NCBI GenBank assembly: GCA_040507005.1
Contig: JBEVVS010000184.1
Location: forward strand, 1-8,597
Direction of reading: 5' to 3'
DNA length: 8,597 bases
Source of the DNA: Thiodiazotropha sp040507005
GTDB taxonomy: Bacteria; Pseudomonadota; Gammaproteobacteria; Chromatiales; Chromatiaceae
The first letter of the stretch is position 1; each line of letters begins with the position of its first letter. The translations under genes and the position numbers were made by a program. Positions 1 to 6,851 of this stretch are shown in pieces. The notes below the pieces were generated by a model that saw nothing but the letters and a program-made list of their open reading frames with translations, did no database searches and had not been told where the DNA came from.

Positions 1-770
1 GCTGATGAACTAAAAGACGAGCTGGTAAAGAAAATGCCCTTTTGGGCTTTTTTTAGATTCAGTGCACCAAAGAAATCCCGGATTGCGCCAGAACCGATAT
101 TGTTGCCTTCAGCATATCGCTTGGCCTGAACGTAAATCTGATCGACCCCGAGAGGGTCTTGATCTATGACGCCATCCACACCATCGTCACCACTTTTGCC
201 GATAGCTCTTCCGGCATTCTCAGATGTGCCACCGTAGCCCATAGCAAGGAGCAAATCGACGATCAGCTCTTCAAAGAACTCAGGGGTGGCCTCACGAACT
301 TTATCCAAAACCTCCCCGGCCAGGGCATCATCTATGGCCTTATGCGCAGATCGTAACAGCTCGTCTGGAGTGGCGAATTCGCTGGATAGAATGCTTTCCT
401 TATCGGCTTCAGAATTTCCTGATTGCGTTCCTTTGCGACTGCGGAATTCTTGGAAGGCTTCAAACTGTTCCAGAAACTTGTTATCGATCTTTTCGGGCCT
501 TGTAGCGAGAACCTTCTTCCCTTCATCCGTGATAATTAAATGGCCACGCTTGGTGTAGCGAACCAAACCAGCCTGTTTCAGATAGCCCTTGGCCCAATGC
601 ACCCGGTTTGAGAATGTTGTTTGCTTTCCACTTGGTAGAAGCTGTTCCTTTTCCTCCTCGGTCAAGCTGAATTTAATTGCCAGGGCATCCACGACATCGG
701 ATGTGACAACTTCTCCATTTGCACAGGATTCCAATACTGGCAGCATCAGGGTCTGGTAATCGGGTATCAC
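1..770 (-). CDS. mrr: Mrr-family type IV restriction endonuclease, C-terminus cut by window edge
   Basis: The frame stays open from a GTG at 770 to the window edge, giving 256 residues. E. coli Mrr has about 304, so roughly the last 50 are outside. The N-terminal ~90 residues fit the Mrr winged-helix domain (TTFSNRVHWAKGYLKQAGLV, then KRGHLIITDEG). A linker follows to about 140. The nuclease domain starts near TPEFFEELIVDLL, continues through MGYGG, and carries the PD-(D/E)XK signature GDDGVDG (194-200, catalytic Asp199) and VQAKRY with Gln215 and Lys217. The family cuts DNA carrying foreign modification, so a defence role is expected. The GTG start overlaps by one base the TAG stop of the upstream helix-turn-helix gene, implying coupled translation. 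The family call is firm; substrate specificity is unknown. Confidence 0.93.
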   Translation of the reverse strand, partial: MIPDYQTLMLPVLESCANGEVVTSDVVDALAIKFSLTEEEKEQLLPSGKQTTFSNRVHWAKGYLKQAGLVRYTKRGHLIITDEGKKVLATRPEKIDNKFLEQFEAFQEFRSRKGTQSGNSEADKESILSSEFATPDELLRSAHKAIDDALAGEVLDKVREATPEFFEELIVDLLLAMGYGGTSENAGRAIGKSGDDGVDGVIDQDPLGVDQIYVQAKRYAEGNNIGSGAIRDFFGALNLKKAQKGIFFTSSSFSSS

Positions 771-952
771 TATTCGCTCTCCTTGGTCTTTTGTTCTTCT
801 ATCCAGCGATCAATATCGGCCAGTTTGTAGCGCCAGCTTCCCCCGACCTTGAAGCCGGGCAGCTTGCCTGCGGCAGCCAGTTTGTAGGCTGTCTTCTCCG
901 CAAGCTTAAGGTATGCGGCAACCTCTTTTAGGGTCAAAATCTGATCAGCCAT
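770..952 (-). CDS. Small excisionase-like helix-turn-helix DNA-binding protein
   Basis: This 60-residue protein is almost entirely one MerR/excisionase-like helix-turn-helix domain (HTH_17 type). LTLKEVAAYLKLAEKTAYKL (residues 7-26) forms the helix-turn-helix. GKLPGFKVGGSWRY forms the wing, and ADIDRWIEEQK closes the domain. An in-frame TAG two codons before the ATG makes 952 the only possible ATG start. GGAGG lies 12 bases upstream, a loose ribosome site. Proteins of this kind act as excisionases or small regulators. Its stop overlaps the GTG of mrr, so it is most likely a regulator made together with the nuclease. An excisionase role for the element is possible but less likely, because the recombinase is more than 7 kb away. 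Confidence 0.85.
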   Translation of the reverse strand: MADQILTLKEVAAYLKLAEKTAYKLAAAGKLPGFKVGGSWRYKLADIDRWIEEQKTKESE

Positions 953-981
953 AGTCTATCGCAGCCTCCAATCCAAAGGAG

Positions 982-1010
982 AGAATATGGGAAAATCGAG
1001 GAACCTACAA
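982..1010 (-). promoter_or_regulatory. Candidate promoter of the HTH-mrr unit
   Basis: Read on the minus strand, TTGTAG (1010-1005) and TATTCT (987-982) are separated by exactly 17 bases. They match the sigma-70 boxes at 3 of 6 and 4 of 6 positions and sit 30 bases before the ATG at 952. The placement fits but the boxes are weak, so this is a prediction only. Confidence 0.3.
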
Positions 1011-1037
1011 CCAGAGATATTTATTTGCCCACCGCAT

Positions 1038-1384
1038 CCAAGGACGTTCCTTGGTCGTCATCCGCTGGCGAAACAGTGGTCGGGATTGAACAGCGATCTG
1101 TTCACGGCATCCAATCAGCGCATGGTTGGTCGAGGGTTCCAAGGGGCTATGAAATGCCCAATGGTCGATGGGTGTCCGGAGGGAGAGCGAAGTCTCCCTT
1201 GGCCATGGGGGTCTTGGGGGCAGCCTGGAGGCTCCCCCAAGTGGTAATTGAACGGACCAGACCGTTCGCTGGTGCAACATGGCTCGATGCCTGGATTGCA
1301 CCAAACAGCTCTTGCCTGAGAATGAAATTCGAAGCTTAGAGCGGCCCAGAGGGTGCACGGGAGAACGGTTAGTGATCTCCCTGC
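1038..1384 (+). other. Array of about ten short hairpins, candidate structured RNA or processing site
   Basis: Successive inverted repeats are CCAAGGA/TCCTTGG (1038-1054), CCGCTG/CAGTGG (1062-1079), TGAACAG/CTGTTCA (1087-1104), CCAATC/GGTTGG (1111-1129), CCA..GGGC/GCCC..TGG (1139-1164), AGGGAGA/TCTCCCT (1180-1199), CTTGGGGG/CCCCCAAG with an inner AGCC/GGCT (1213-1241), GAACGG/CCGTTC (1250-1267), TGGTGCAA/TTGCACCA (1270-1303) and GCA.GGGAGA/TCTCCCTGC (1355-1384). The first five start 23 to 28 bases apart. The second and fourth contain a pair that is G-U in plus-strand RNA but C-A in minus-strand RNA, which favours plus-strand transcription. No known RNA family is recognised. An origin of transfer is an alternative. 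Confidence 0.4.
1213..1241. repeat. Strong GC-rich inverted repeat
   Basis: CTTGGGGG and CCCCCAAG enclose AGCC-tgga-GGCT with a single unpaired C on the left arm. This gives 12 paired positions, the most stable hairpin in the gap. Neither side is followed by a run of T, so it does not look like an intrinsic terminator. Confidence 0.7.
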
Positions 1385-1424
1385 CAAGATGGTACGGAAT
1401 AGAAAATGCTGCATCGCAACATTT

Positions 1425-1567
1425 TGTAGTACGTACACATCTTGCGGTCAGCGATAACCGATATATTCGGTGAAATATCTCAATCGCAGACCCGGTATGC
1501 GTAGCTAAATCGTCTGTATTACATATCAGACTGACGTTTGTAGTACGCAGATTCTTTGTGTATTACA
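1425..1567. repeat. Four copies of a TGTAnTACR motif, possible operator or iterons
   Basis: TGTAGTACG occurs at 1425-1433 and 1539-1547, each inside the longer identical string TTTGTAGTACG. TGTATTACA occurs at 1515-1523 and 1559-1567 and is a perfect 4+1+4 palindrome. The last three copies start 24 and 20 bases apart, about two helical turns. A related TGTAATACG lies at 1945-1953 inside the ankyrin gene. A dimeric repressor or an initiator protein could bind such a set. The helix-turn-helix protein downstream is one candidate, but nothing in the sequence proves it. Confidence 0.4.
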
Positions 1568-1573
1568 CCTGCT

Positions 1574-1978
1574 TTAGAACGGACCAGGCGTTTTAGGCGC
1601 ATCCTGAACAATGTTACCTTGGTCATCAATATGCATGGGGGCTGCTCGCATCTCCGCTTCCCAAGCTATCTTTGCACCCCGTTCAAATCCAAGCTCAGAT
1701 GCAATAATCACCGCCGTCCGCCCGAATGAATCTCTATGAAGTGGATCGACACCTGCTTCCGCCAAATACTCCGCCGCCTCAAAGCAACCATGGCTAAGCG
1801 CCAACTGAAGCGCATTCATCCCTTCTTGTGTGACTTCTTCAATGCATGCTGAGTTTTCAGATATCGCGGCTTCAATCTCCTCAATATCATTAAATAAGGC
1901 ACCTTCAAGGATATTTGGCGGGTATTCCATCTCCCCCCGGTCTTTGTAATACGATAGTTTTTTCGCAGGTAGGCCCAT
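1574..1978 (-). CDS. Small ankyrin-repeat protein
   Basis: This 134-residue protein has no signal peptide or membrane segment. Residues about 22-50 look like a degenerate ankyrin unit (ILEGALFNDIEEIEAAI). Residues 52-83 are a clear one (EGMNALQLALSHGCFEAAEYL, then AEAGVDPLHRD), and a third begins at FGRTAVIIASELGF (85-98). The C-terminal tail is rich in Asp and Pro (HIDDQGNIVQDAPKTPGPF). Ankyrin repeats bind protein partners. Its ATG overlaps the TAA of the preceding gene in a TAATG arrangement with only a weak ribosome site, so translation is probably coupled and the two products may form a pair. Immunity protein, antitoxin or adaptor are all conceivable; none is shown by the sequence. Confidence 0.85.
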   Translation of the reverse strand: MGLPAKKLSYYKDRGEMEYPPNILEGALFNDIEEIEAAISENSACIEEVTQEGMNALQLALSHGCFEAAEYLAEAGVDPLHRDSFGRTAVIIASELGFERGAKIAWEAEMRAAPMHIDDQGNIVQDAPKTPGPF

Positions 1979-2838
1979 TACACGTTCTCACTCGCAATAA
2001 GCCCACCAAGAATGTTATTCGCGACCGAAACCACTTCCTTACTGGTTGTCTCAACAACGTCCTCAACTTCACTATTAAAGAGAAATTGATGGACGGTCCA
2101 GCAAAAACCGTTCACCGACCATGTCTCTGGGATCGATTTCTGACTGGATTCGCTCTTTTGTAAGGAAAAGATAAACGGCAGTTTGTCTTGATAAGCGCGT
2201 AAGAAATGCAAACCATAAATTGGAAGCCAAACACCGACCGCATGATGTAAAGGTTCTGGATATACAAATGCGGCTGTATAGAAGAGTTCTTCAACTTGTT
2301 TTGAGGCGACGTAGGACAAAAATAAGCGAATTTGTCCAGATGGGTGTCTAAGGCTGGTGTAGTTTTCTGTAGGTTTAAAAATCACCTCCATAACCCTGGT
2401 CTCACTGTAATGTTCAGTGATGGCAGCAACTACATCATTATGTGGAGCTTGGTAGTAGAAGGAATTGAGCTGTTTACCCAACATAACCAAGTCATCACGT
2501 AGAGCAAATTTCTCGATGCGCTCGGGACAGTGCTTCCGTAAAAACTGGCTCACAACATAATGGAAGTAAGAATCCCGAATGATGTCGTATCGACCTCTAA
2601 TCACATTCTCTAGCTTTTTTGCATCGTAGTGCAGCTCGAACTCTGACTTACGCTTTTTTGCGATATTCGAAAATTCGTCAAGTATTGGCGCTACAGTCCA
2701 TTTTTTCTTCCCATTCGGCTTCTTTTCAGAAGCGACATATTTTCGAAATTCAGACAACGCAACGAGGCGATACTCCATCGTCAATTGCTGGATATCGCCT
2801 GAATGATTACTCGCGGTGTCTTTCTCGCTCATAACCAT
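1978..2838 (-). CDS. Unrecognised soluble protein of 286 residues, paired with the ankyrin protein
   Basis: I recognise no family. The protein has no signal peptide and no clear membrane helix. The first ~60 residues are polar and lysine-rich (ASEKKPNGKKKWTVAPIL). The middle part (60-150) is helical and charged, with many aromatic residues. A compact, more hydrophobic region follows (EELFYTAAFVYPEPLHHAVG, then WLPIYGLHFLRAY). No catalytic motif stands out. ATG codons at 2838 and 2832 are both possible. Neither has a Shine-Dalgarno sequence, and a good -10 box directly upstream favours 2832 on a leaderless message. The codons are more AT-rich than those of the plus-strand operon, which suggests separate acquisition. 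The tight coupling with an ankyrin protein and the nearby mrr suggest, without proving, a defence or toxin-type cassette. Confidence 0.8.
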   Translation of the reverse strand: MVMSEKDTASNHSGDIQQLTMEYRLVALSEFRKYVASEKKPNGKKKWTVAPILDEFSNIAKKRKSEFELHYDAKKLENVIRGRYDIIRDSYFHYVVSQFLRKHCPERIEKFALRDDLVMLGKQLNSFYYQAPHNDVVAAITEHYSETRVMEVIFKPTENYTSLRHPSGQIRLFLSYVASKQVEELFYTAAFVYPEPLHHAVGVWLPIYGLHFLRAYQDKLPFIFSLQKSESSQKSIPETWSVNGFCWTVHQFLFNSEVEDVVETTSKEVVSVANNILGGLIASENV

Positions 2839-2957
2839 AGATTTTACATGGGGATGAAATGGGGGAAAAGGCGCTGTTAGCCTAAGCCCGGCGAAGGCCT
2901 AGACAGAAGAGACGTTGGCCTTTGTGACTTGTTTTCGATCAACAGGAGGCTGCCCCC
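2839..2957. other. Divergent intergenic control region
   Basis: These 119 bases separate the minus-strand cassette from the plus-strand operon and must hold the promoters of both. An imperfect inverted repeat, TAGCCT/AGG-c-CTA, lies at 2878-2901 and could be an operator. No convincing plus-strand -35/-10 pair is visible. The AGGAGG ribosome site of the first operon gene is at 2944-2949. Confidence 0.4.
2841..2869 (-). promoter_or_regulatory. Candidate promoter for a leaderless or nearly leaderless message
   Basis: On the minus strand, TAAAAT (2846-2841) matches the sigma-70 -10 box at 5 of 6 positions. A weak TTTTCC lies 17 bases before it. Transcription would start about seven bases on, close to the ATG at 2832, leaving little or no leader. 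This agrees with the lack of any ribosome site before the 286-residue gene. Confidence 0.35.
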
Positions 2958-4244
2958 ATGAGTGCATTTGATCAGGATTGGGTCATTTCACAGGCACTTG
3001 CCGGACTAAACATCAGTAGCGAATTGACCCGCTTACGGAAAGTGCATGAAGGCGTACCGAGGAAAGCCCGTCGGGATTTTCAGGAACTGCGGGCGGAAAC
3101 ACAGGCTGTCAACAAAGCCCTGCAAATCACTAGGCAGGGATTTACACCCGAACCATTCACGGCGGACGATCTGCTTGGTTCAGCGGCGGTAGAGCTGAAA
3201 GAACTTGCTGCTGAATTCCACCGTAGAGCCTTGGCCGAAGAGGCCTTTCGGGTTCGGCACGGTCTGCCTCGCATGGCTGATGCGGTGCAAAACATGCTCA
3301 GCACCTTGATAATCCTTCTCCTGGCGGTAGTTATAGAAGGGGGCGTTAACACAAGCTTTCTGCTCAATGCCCAACTTGCGGCCTCTCCGGTGTCCGCTAT
3401 CCTGTTCAGTCTATTGGTTTCTGTCACCAACGTATTTTTCAGTGCCTGGGCGGGATACTACATTGGTCGCTGGAAAAAATACGGTGCGCATGCGACGGAC
3501 GCGGATAATCCCGAATTCGTCGCCATTCGCCGCCAAGCCCACTGGCAATTTGTGGTCTGCGTCGTCGTTTGGATACTGCTGCATAGCACCTTGGGTTTAG
3601 TCAGAGCCCAGGAAACGCTTGATAGTGTGGCTCCATCGCTGATGGGCTATCTCAGCATCATCACTACGCCCGAAGCCCTGTTTCTGGTTCTGACTGGCGT
3701 GGGCATGTCTGTGCTCTCGTACCACAAGGGGATGACAGCATTCTCTGATCCTTACCCCAACTACAGTAATTTCCACGATGCCACTCAGTATGCCAAAGAA
3801 GACTTTCAGGAGGGCTATGAGAGTTGCATTACCGAGATCGAGGACCGGCACGCCGCCGCCCGCCAGTCGCTTGACCGGTCATGGAAGGAGCAGTGCAAGG
3901 AGCAAGGCAAAGTGGGAAAACTGCATGCCCGTTGTCTGGAGGCCCGCCGCGAACTGGTTCGGGTGGTAGATGAGGCCGAAAGCGCTCTGAGCACAGACAT
4001 TGCCCGGTTGGCCGAAACTCACCGGGCTGCGCGAGGCGAAAGCCAGCCTCTACCCGAAGCCGGTCTAAATCAACTAGCGTCCTATCAGAATTTTCTCGAA
4101 GACAGTGAGCCGCCTGCCTTGGATGTGCCACCGAACATCCATGACTACCGGTCTGCCCTGGACGAGATCAAGGCCAGCGCGCTGTATGAGCTTCGCTCCT
4201 TATTTGAAAACCTGCACGCCACAAATGGAGGTCATTCATCATGA
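2958..4244 (+). CDS. Four-pass inner-membrane protein with coiled-coil-like flanks, first gene of the VirD4-like operon
   Basis: The 428-residue product has a charged, helical N-terminal region (1-105). Four hydrophobic segments follow, at about 112-137 (LSTLIILLLAVVIEGGV), 141-165, 196-216 (WQFVVCVVVWILLHS) and 228-255. The C-terminal region (260-428) is rich in Glu, Arg and Ala and probably coiled coil (EDRHAAARQSLDRSWKEQ). Both long soluble parts should be cytoplasmic given the even number of helices. No family is recognised. AGGAGG lies 8 bases before the ATG, a near-ideal ribosome site. The stop overlaps the next start in ATGA, so it is coupled to the VWA-like gene. Given the ATPase two genes on, a role as membrane scaffold or docking partner is a reasonable inference. 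Confidence 0.85.
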   Translation: MSAFDQDWVISQALAGLNISSELTRLRKVHEGVPRKARRDFQELRAETQAVNKALQITRQGFTPEPFTADDLLGSAAVELKELAAEFHRRALAEEAFRVRHGLPRMADAVQNMLSTLIILLLAVVIEGGVNTSFLLNAQLAASPVSAILFSLLVSVTNVFFSAWAGYYIGRWKKYGAHATDADNPEFVAIRRQAHWQFVVCVVVWILLHSTLGLVRAQETLDSVAPSLMGYLSIITTPEALFLVLTGVGMSVLSYHKGMTAFSDPYPNYSNFHDATQYAKEDFQEGYESCITEIEDRHAAARQSLDRSWKEQCKEQGKVGKLHARCLEARRELVRVVDEAESALSTDIARLAETHRAARGESQPLPEAGLNQLASYQNFLEDSEPPALDVPPNIHDYRSALDEIKASALYELRSLFENLHATNGGHSS

Positions 4245-5098
4245 AATACCAACGCAGACATAAAACAAACTGGCCATTAGTGATTGGCGGAACCGTCGCA
4301 ATCCTCAGCACAATGGCAGGACTTGGCTATGCCGCCTTCCAGGCCTATGGTAAGCCTGTACCGGACCGCTACGGGTGCTTCGATGGTGTTAGCGGGAAGC
4401 AGACCCATGTGCTGATCGACGCCAGCGAGCCACGTTTCGATACCGACCAACAACGCGCCCTGTTTCGTTACTTCAAGCAGGAGTATGACCGGCTGGGATT
4501 CGGAGATCGGATTTCTGTTTACACCACCGAAGGAGACCAGCAAGCCTCGGTGCTATCTCCACGCTTTCATATCTGCGTCCCCGCTAGGGAGCCGGATCAA
4601 CTGACTGCTATCGGTGCCGATGCGGGTTCGTCCGGTTACGTCAGGAAGCAACGTGAGCGCCTGTATGAAAAGCAGTTCCTGCCGGAATTGCAGGCTGTGC
4701 TTGCCGATGACCCTGCTGATATGAGACGCCAGAACACGCAGTCCCCCATCTTGGAGATGGTTGCCGATCTGTCACGCATGCAGAGCGTGCGTCCTGGCGA
4801 CAAGGTCACCATGATTTCCGATCTCATTCAGAATTCCCCAGAATCCGCACAATTCTGCCGGGTGCAGAACGATATGCCTCCGTTTGTCTTGTTCGCTCAG
4901 CGCCGTATCTATCAGGGACGCCTCAAACCCCGCTCATTGGAAGGGGTGAGCGTCGATATGTTGATGCTCCTCCGCCGGGCCTATGGTCCCTTCTGCCGGG
5001 ATGAAGACGAAATCCGCCGCTTCTGGATCGATTACTTTCACGCCAACGGCGTGAAGGTGCCGCGCGTGATCCGTATTCGTTACGGCCTGAGAGGGTAA
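4241..5098 (+). CDS. Membrane-anchored protein resembling a VWA domain
   Basis: The 285-residue product starts with a basic stretch and one hydrophobic helix (11-35, WPLVIGGTVAILSTMAGLGY) with no lipobox, so it is probably an N-terminal anchor with the rest in the periplasm. The body looks like a VWA/Rossmann fold: a strand ending in HVLIDASEP (56-64), a helix, a strand around ISVYTTEG, a Thr/Ser region at TQSPILEMVADL (166-177) and a strand ending in KVTMISDLIQN (188-198). Asp60, Ser62, Thr166 and Asp194 are placed like metal-site (MIDAS) residues, but the last Ser of DxSxS is replaced by Pro64. Four cysteines (46, 112, 206, 252) could form disulphides. It overlaps the previous gene by four bases and is five bases from the ATPase gene. 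The fold assignment is by eye only. Confidence 0.78.
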   Translation: MKYQRRHKTNWPLVIGGTVAILSTMAGLGYAAFQAYGKPVPDRYGCFDGVSGKQTHVLIDASEPRFDTDQQRALFRYFKQEYDRLGFGDRISVYTTEGDQQASVLSPRFHICVPAREPDQLTAIGADAGSSGYVRKQRERLYEKQFLPELQAVLADDPADMRRQNTQSPILEMVADLSRMQSVRPGDKVTMISDLIQNSPESAQFCRVQNDMPPFVLFAQRRIYQGRLKPRSLEGVSVDMLMLLRRAYGPFCRDEDEIRRFWIDYFHANGVKVPRVIRIRYGLRG

Positions 5099-5103
5099 AC
5101 ATC

Positions 5104-6834
5104 ATGTCCTCAAAGAAGAATGCACAACAAAGTATGACGGAAAAAGGTGTGATCCTTTTTCTTGTGTTGCTGGCGCTCGAATGGAGCGGACCGCTCAGGG
5201 TTGGAGGAGAAATCCAGCCATTGAGCGCCTTTCTTCTGTGTGTCCTGCTGCTGGGCACAGCTTCACTTCTGGCTGACATGCTGAGGTTGGCGGGAGAACT
5301 TCTGGAGTGGATCAGCCTGCACAAGCCTACGGGGAAAGATGGTACGGCCCGCTGGGCGAACTGGAAGGTACTCAAGGCCGAACTGAGCTGTAAGCATGTA
5401 GGACCGTTTTGGGGGGTATTCGTAGGCTGGAGTGCTAAACCGATGTTCATCGACTATGTGTCGAACGCAATGACCATCGCACCCGCTGGGTCAGGCAAAG
5501 GGATATCCACTGTAATACCAAACCTGTTTTCTATTGCTTCCAGCAAAGTCATCGGTGATTTCAAAGGTGAGTTACTCTGCATTTTGAAAGAAGCACTGGA
5601 AGCCATAGGCCAGACGGTTTTGTTCCTCAATCCTGGCGATCTATGGAAAGAAATTGTAGGTGAAGGCCATACCTACAACCCTCTGGACATTATCGTGGAC
5701 GATCTGCATCGCCCAGGCGGTTTGCGCGATGTACCGGATGATCTGCGGGAATTCGCAGCACAGATATATCCAGAACAGGCAGAGAGCACGAGTAATGACC
5801 GGTATTTCAATGAAGGGTCACGCCGGGCTATCGGTATGTGCACGGTCATTGAAATTATGGTGGAAGAGAATAATGCAACCTTGGCTTCAGTTGCCTTGTT
5901 ACTTGAAGACAGGGAGGCATTCGAAAACAACTTGCGCTGGGTTCTGGGCATTGATCTGGAGGGTAATCCGCTACCTGAAGGTGCTATGCCCATCGAGAAA
6001 GCGCCATGGGCGAAATATCACGATCCAGAGGATGTAGTTGAGTTCGCCAAGTTGATCCGTTCTTGGGCGGCCAATTGGTATGCACTCTCAGGGTCAAAAA
6101 CCTTCGACTCTTTCATATCCGGTGCACAACAGGCCATAGCTCCATTTGCCTTCGGTCGATTGGCCCCTGCTATGCGGCGTTCGACCTTTTCCATGAATGA
6201 TCTTAAAGAAGGGGAAAAACCGGTAAACCTGTTTATCGTAGCTGATGCTAGCCGAATGGAGGTCTACAAACCGTATATCGGGCTGATTCAGTGGTGCGCA
6301 ATGACCGCTATTAAGCGCCATCCCGACAAAAGTAGGCCGGTTTATTTCATCATGGATGAGGCCACAAATTATAAAATCCACGGCCTGGAAAGCCTGCTTA
6401 CCTGGGGCCGTTCCTACGGCTTGCGTCTGCACTTGATCTTCCAAGACCTGTCTGCCTTCGAGCGGGTCTACGGCAAGACTGCCTTGGAAACCCTGCTCTC
6501 CGAGACCGAGATCAAGCAGTTCCTGCCGGGGCAACGGTCACCGAAAACTCTGGAGATGATCAGCAAAATGCTGGGAGACCAGAGCGTGATGGCTGCCAGC
6601 CTCTCACAGCGCGATGGAAACGTGTATGAACAAATGAGCGAAACCGCCCGTCCGCTAATGAAACCCGATGAAATCCGCCGCAGCCATTACGGCCTGCTGT
6701 TGGTGCGTCAGGCACCACCCGCGCTCATTGAGCCTATATCTTATGCGGAGGTTCATCCCTGGCGTAAACAGGCCGGGATCAATCCCTTTCACGGCAAGCC
6801 CTTCCTCAAGAAGGTGCGCCTGAAGTTGCGATAG
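5104..6834 (+). CDS. VirD4/TraG-family coupling ATPase
   Basis: The 576-residue protein begins with two hydrophobic segments (about 15-29 and 38-57), as in type IV coupling proteins. Walker A is APAGSGKG (126-133, Lys132), followed by the family's typical GDFKGEL (151-157). Walker B is VYFIMDEA (413-420, Asp418, Glu419), with IFQDLSAFERVYG (445-457) as the downstream sensor region. The insert between them (all-alpha-domain region) includes NPGDLWKEIV and the NDRYFNEG stretch. Length is slightly below RP4 TraG (635) and VirD4 (about 650), mainly through a short C-terminal tail. Coupling proteins are hexameric pumps that hand DNA-relaxase or protein substrates to a secretion channel. Here the partners upstream are unusual and no relaxase is seen. 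It starts five bases after the VWA-like gene. Confidence 0.92.
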   Translation: MSSKKNAQQSMTEKGVILFLVLLALEWSGPLRVGGEIQPLSAFLLCVLLLGTASLLADMLRLAGELLEWISLHKPTGKDGTARWANWKVLKAELSCKHVGPFWGVFVGWSAKPMFIDYVSNAMTIAPAGSGKGISTVIPNLFSIASSKVIGDFKGELLCILKEALEAIGQTVLFLNPGDLWKEIVGEGHTYNPLDIIVDDLHRPGGLRDVPDDLREFAAQIYPEQAESTSNDRYFNEGSRRAIGMCTVIEIMVEENNATLASVALLLEDREAFENNLRWVLGIDLEGNPLPEGAMPIEKAPWAKYHDPEDVVEFAKLIRSWAANWYALSGSKTFDSFISGAQQAIAPFAFGRLAPAMRRSTFSMNDLKEGEKPVNLFIVADASRMEVYKPYIGLIQWCAMTAIKRHPDKSRPVYFIMDEATNYKIHGLESLLTWGRSYGLRLHLIFQDLSAFERVYGKTALETLLSETEIKQFLPGQRSPKTLEMISKMLGDQSVMAASLSQRDGNVYEQMSETARPLMKPDEIRRSHYGLLLVRQAPPALIEPISYAEVHPWRKQAGINPFHGKPFLKKVRLKLR

Positions 6835-6851
6835 TAGAGGAGGAACAACGC

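Larger units (their letters stand above)
953..1573. other. 621-base gap without a convincing gene
   Basis: Several overlapping open frames cross this stretch on both strands (for example 987-1247 plus and 1358-1005 minus). None has a recognisable domain, and their compositions look like chance translations. The frame at 987 does have AAGGAGAG just upstream, but the spacing is short and the product is dominated by the hairpin sequences. What the gap holds is a row of short inverted repeats (1038-1384), a further palindrome ACCGA-TATAT-TCGGT (1457-1471), and a set of TGTAnTACR motifs (1425-1567). A regulatory region, a structured RNA or a DNA-processing site is more plausible than a protein gene. 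Confidence 0.6.

Noticed and set aside
1213..1241. Strong hairpin as an intrinsic terminator
   Set aside because: There is no T-run after the stem on either strand, and no gene ends just before it.
987..1247. An 86-residue plus-strand ORF with AAGGAGAG upstream
   Set aside because: The spacing to the ATG is short, the product resembles no family, and its codons are dictated by the hairpins. Overlapping frames on both strands are equally long.
1038..1384. CRISPR array
   Set aside because: The regularly spaced units are different hairpins, not identical repeats, and there is no cas gene.
1005..1438. Two minus-strand ORFs of 117 and 107 residues
   Set aside because: They overlap each other and plus-strand frames, have unusual composition, lack ribosome sites and show no domain.
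3080..3430. Minus-strand 116-residue ORF inside the four-pass membrane protein gene
   Set aside because: It lies opposite clear membrane-helix coding sequence. Its Ser/Arg-rich composition is typical of an antisense shadow.
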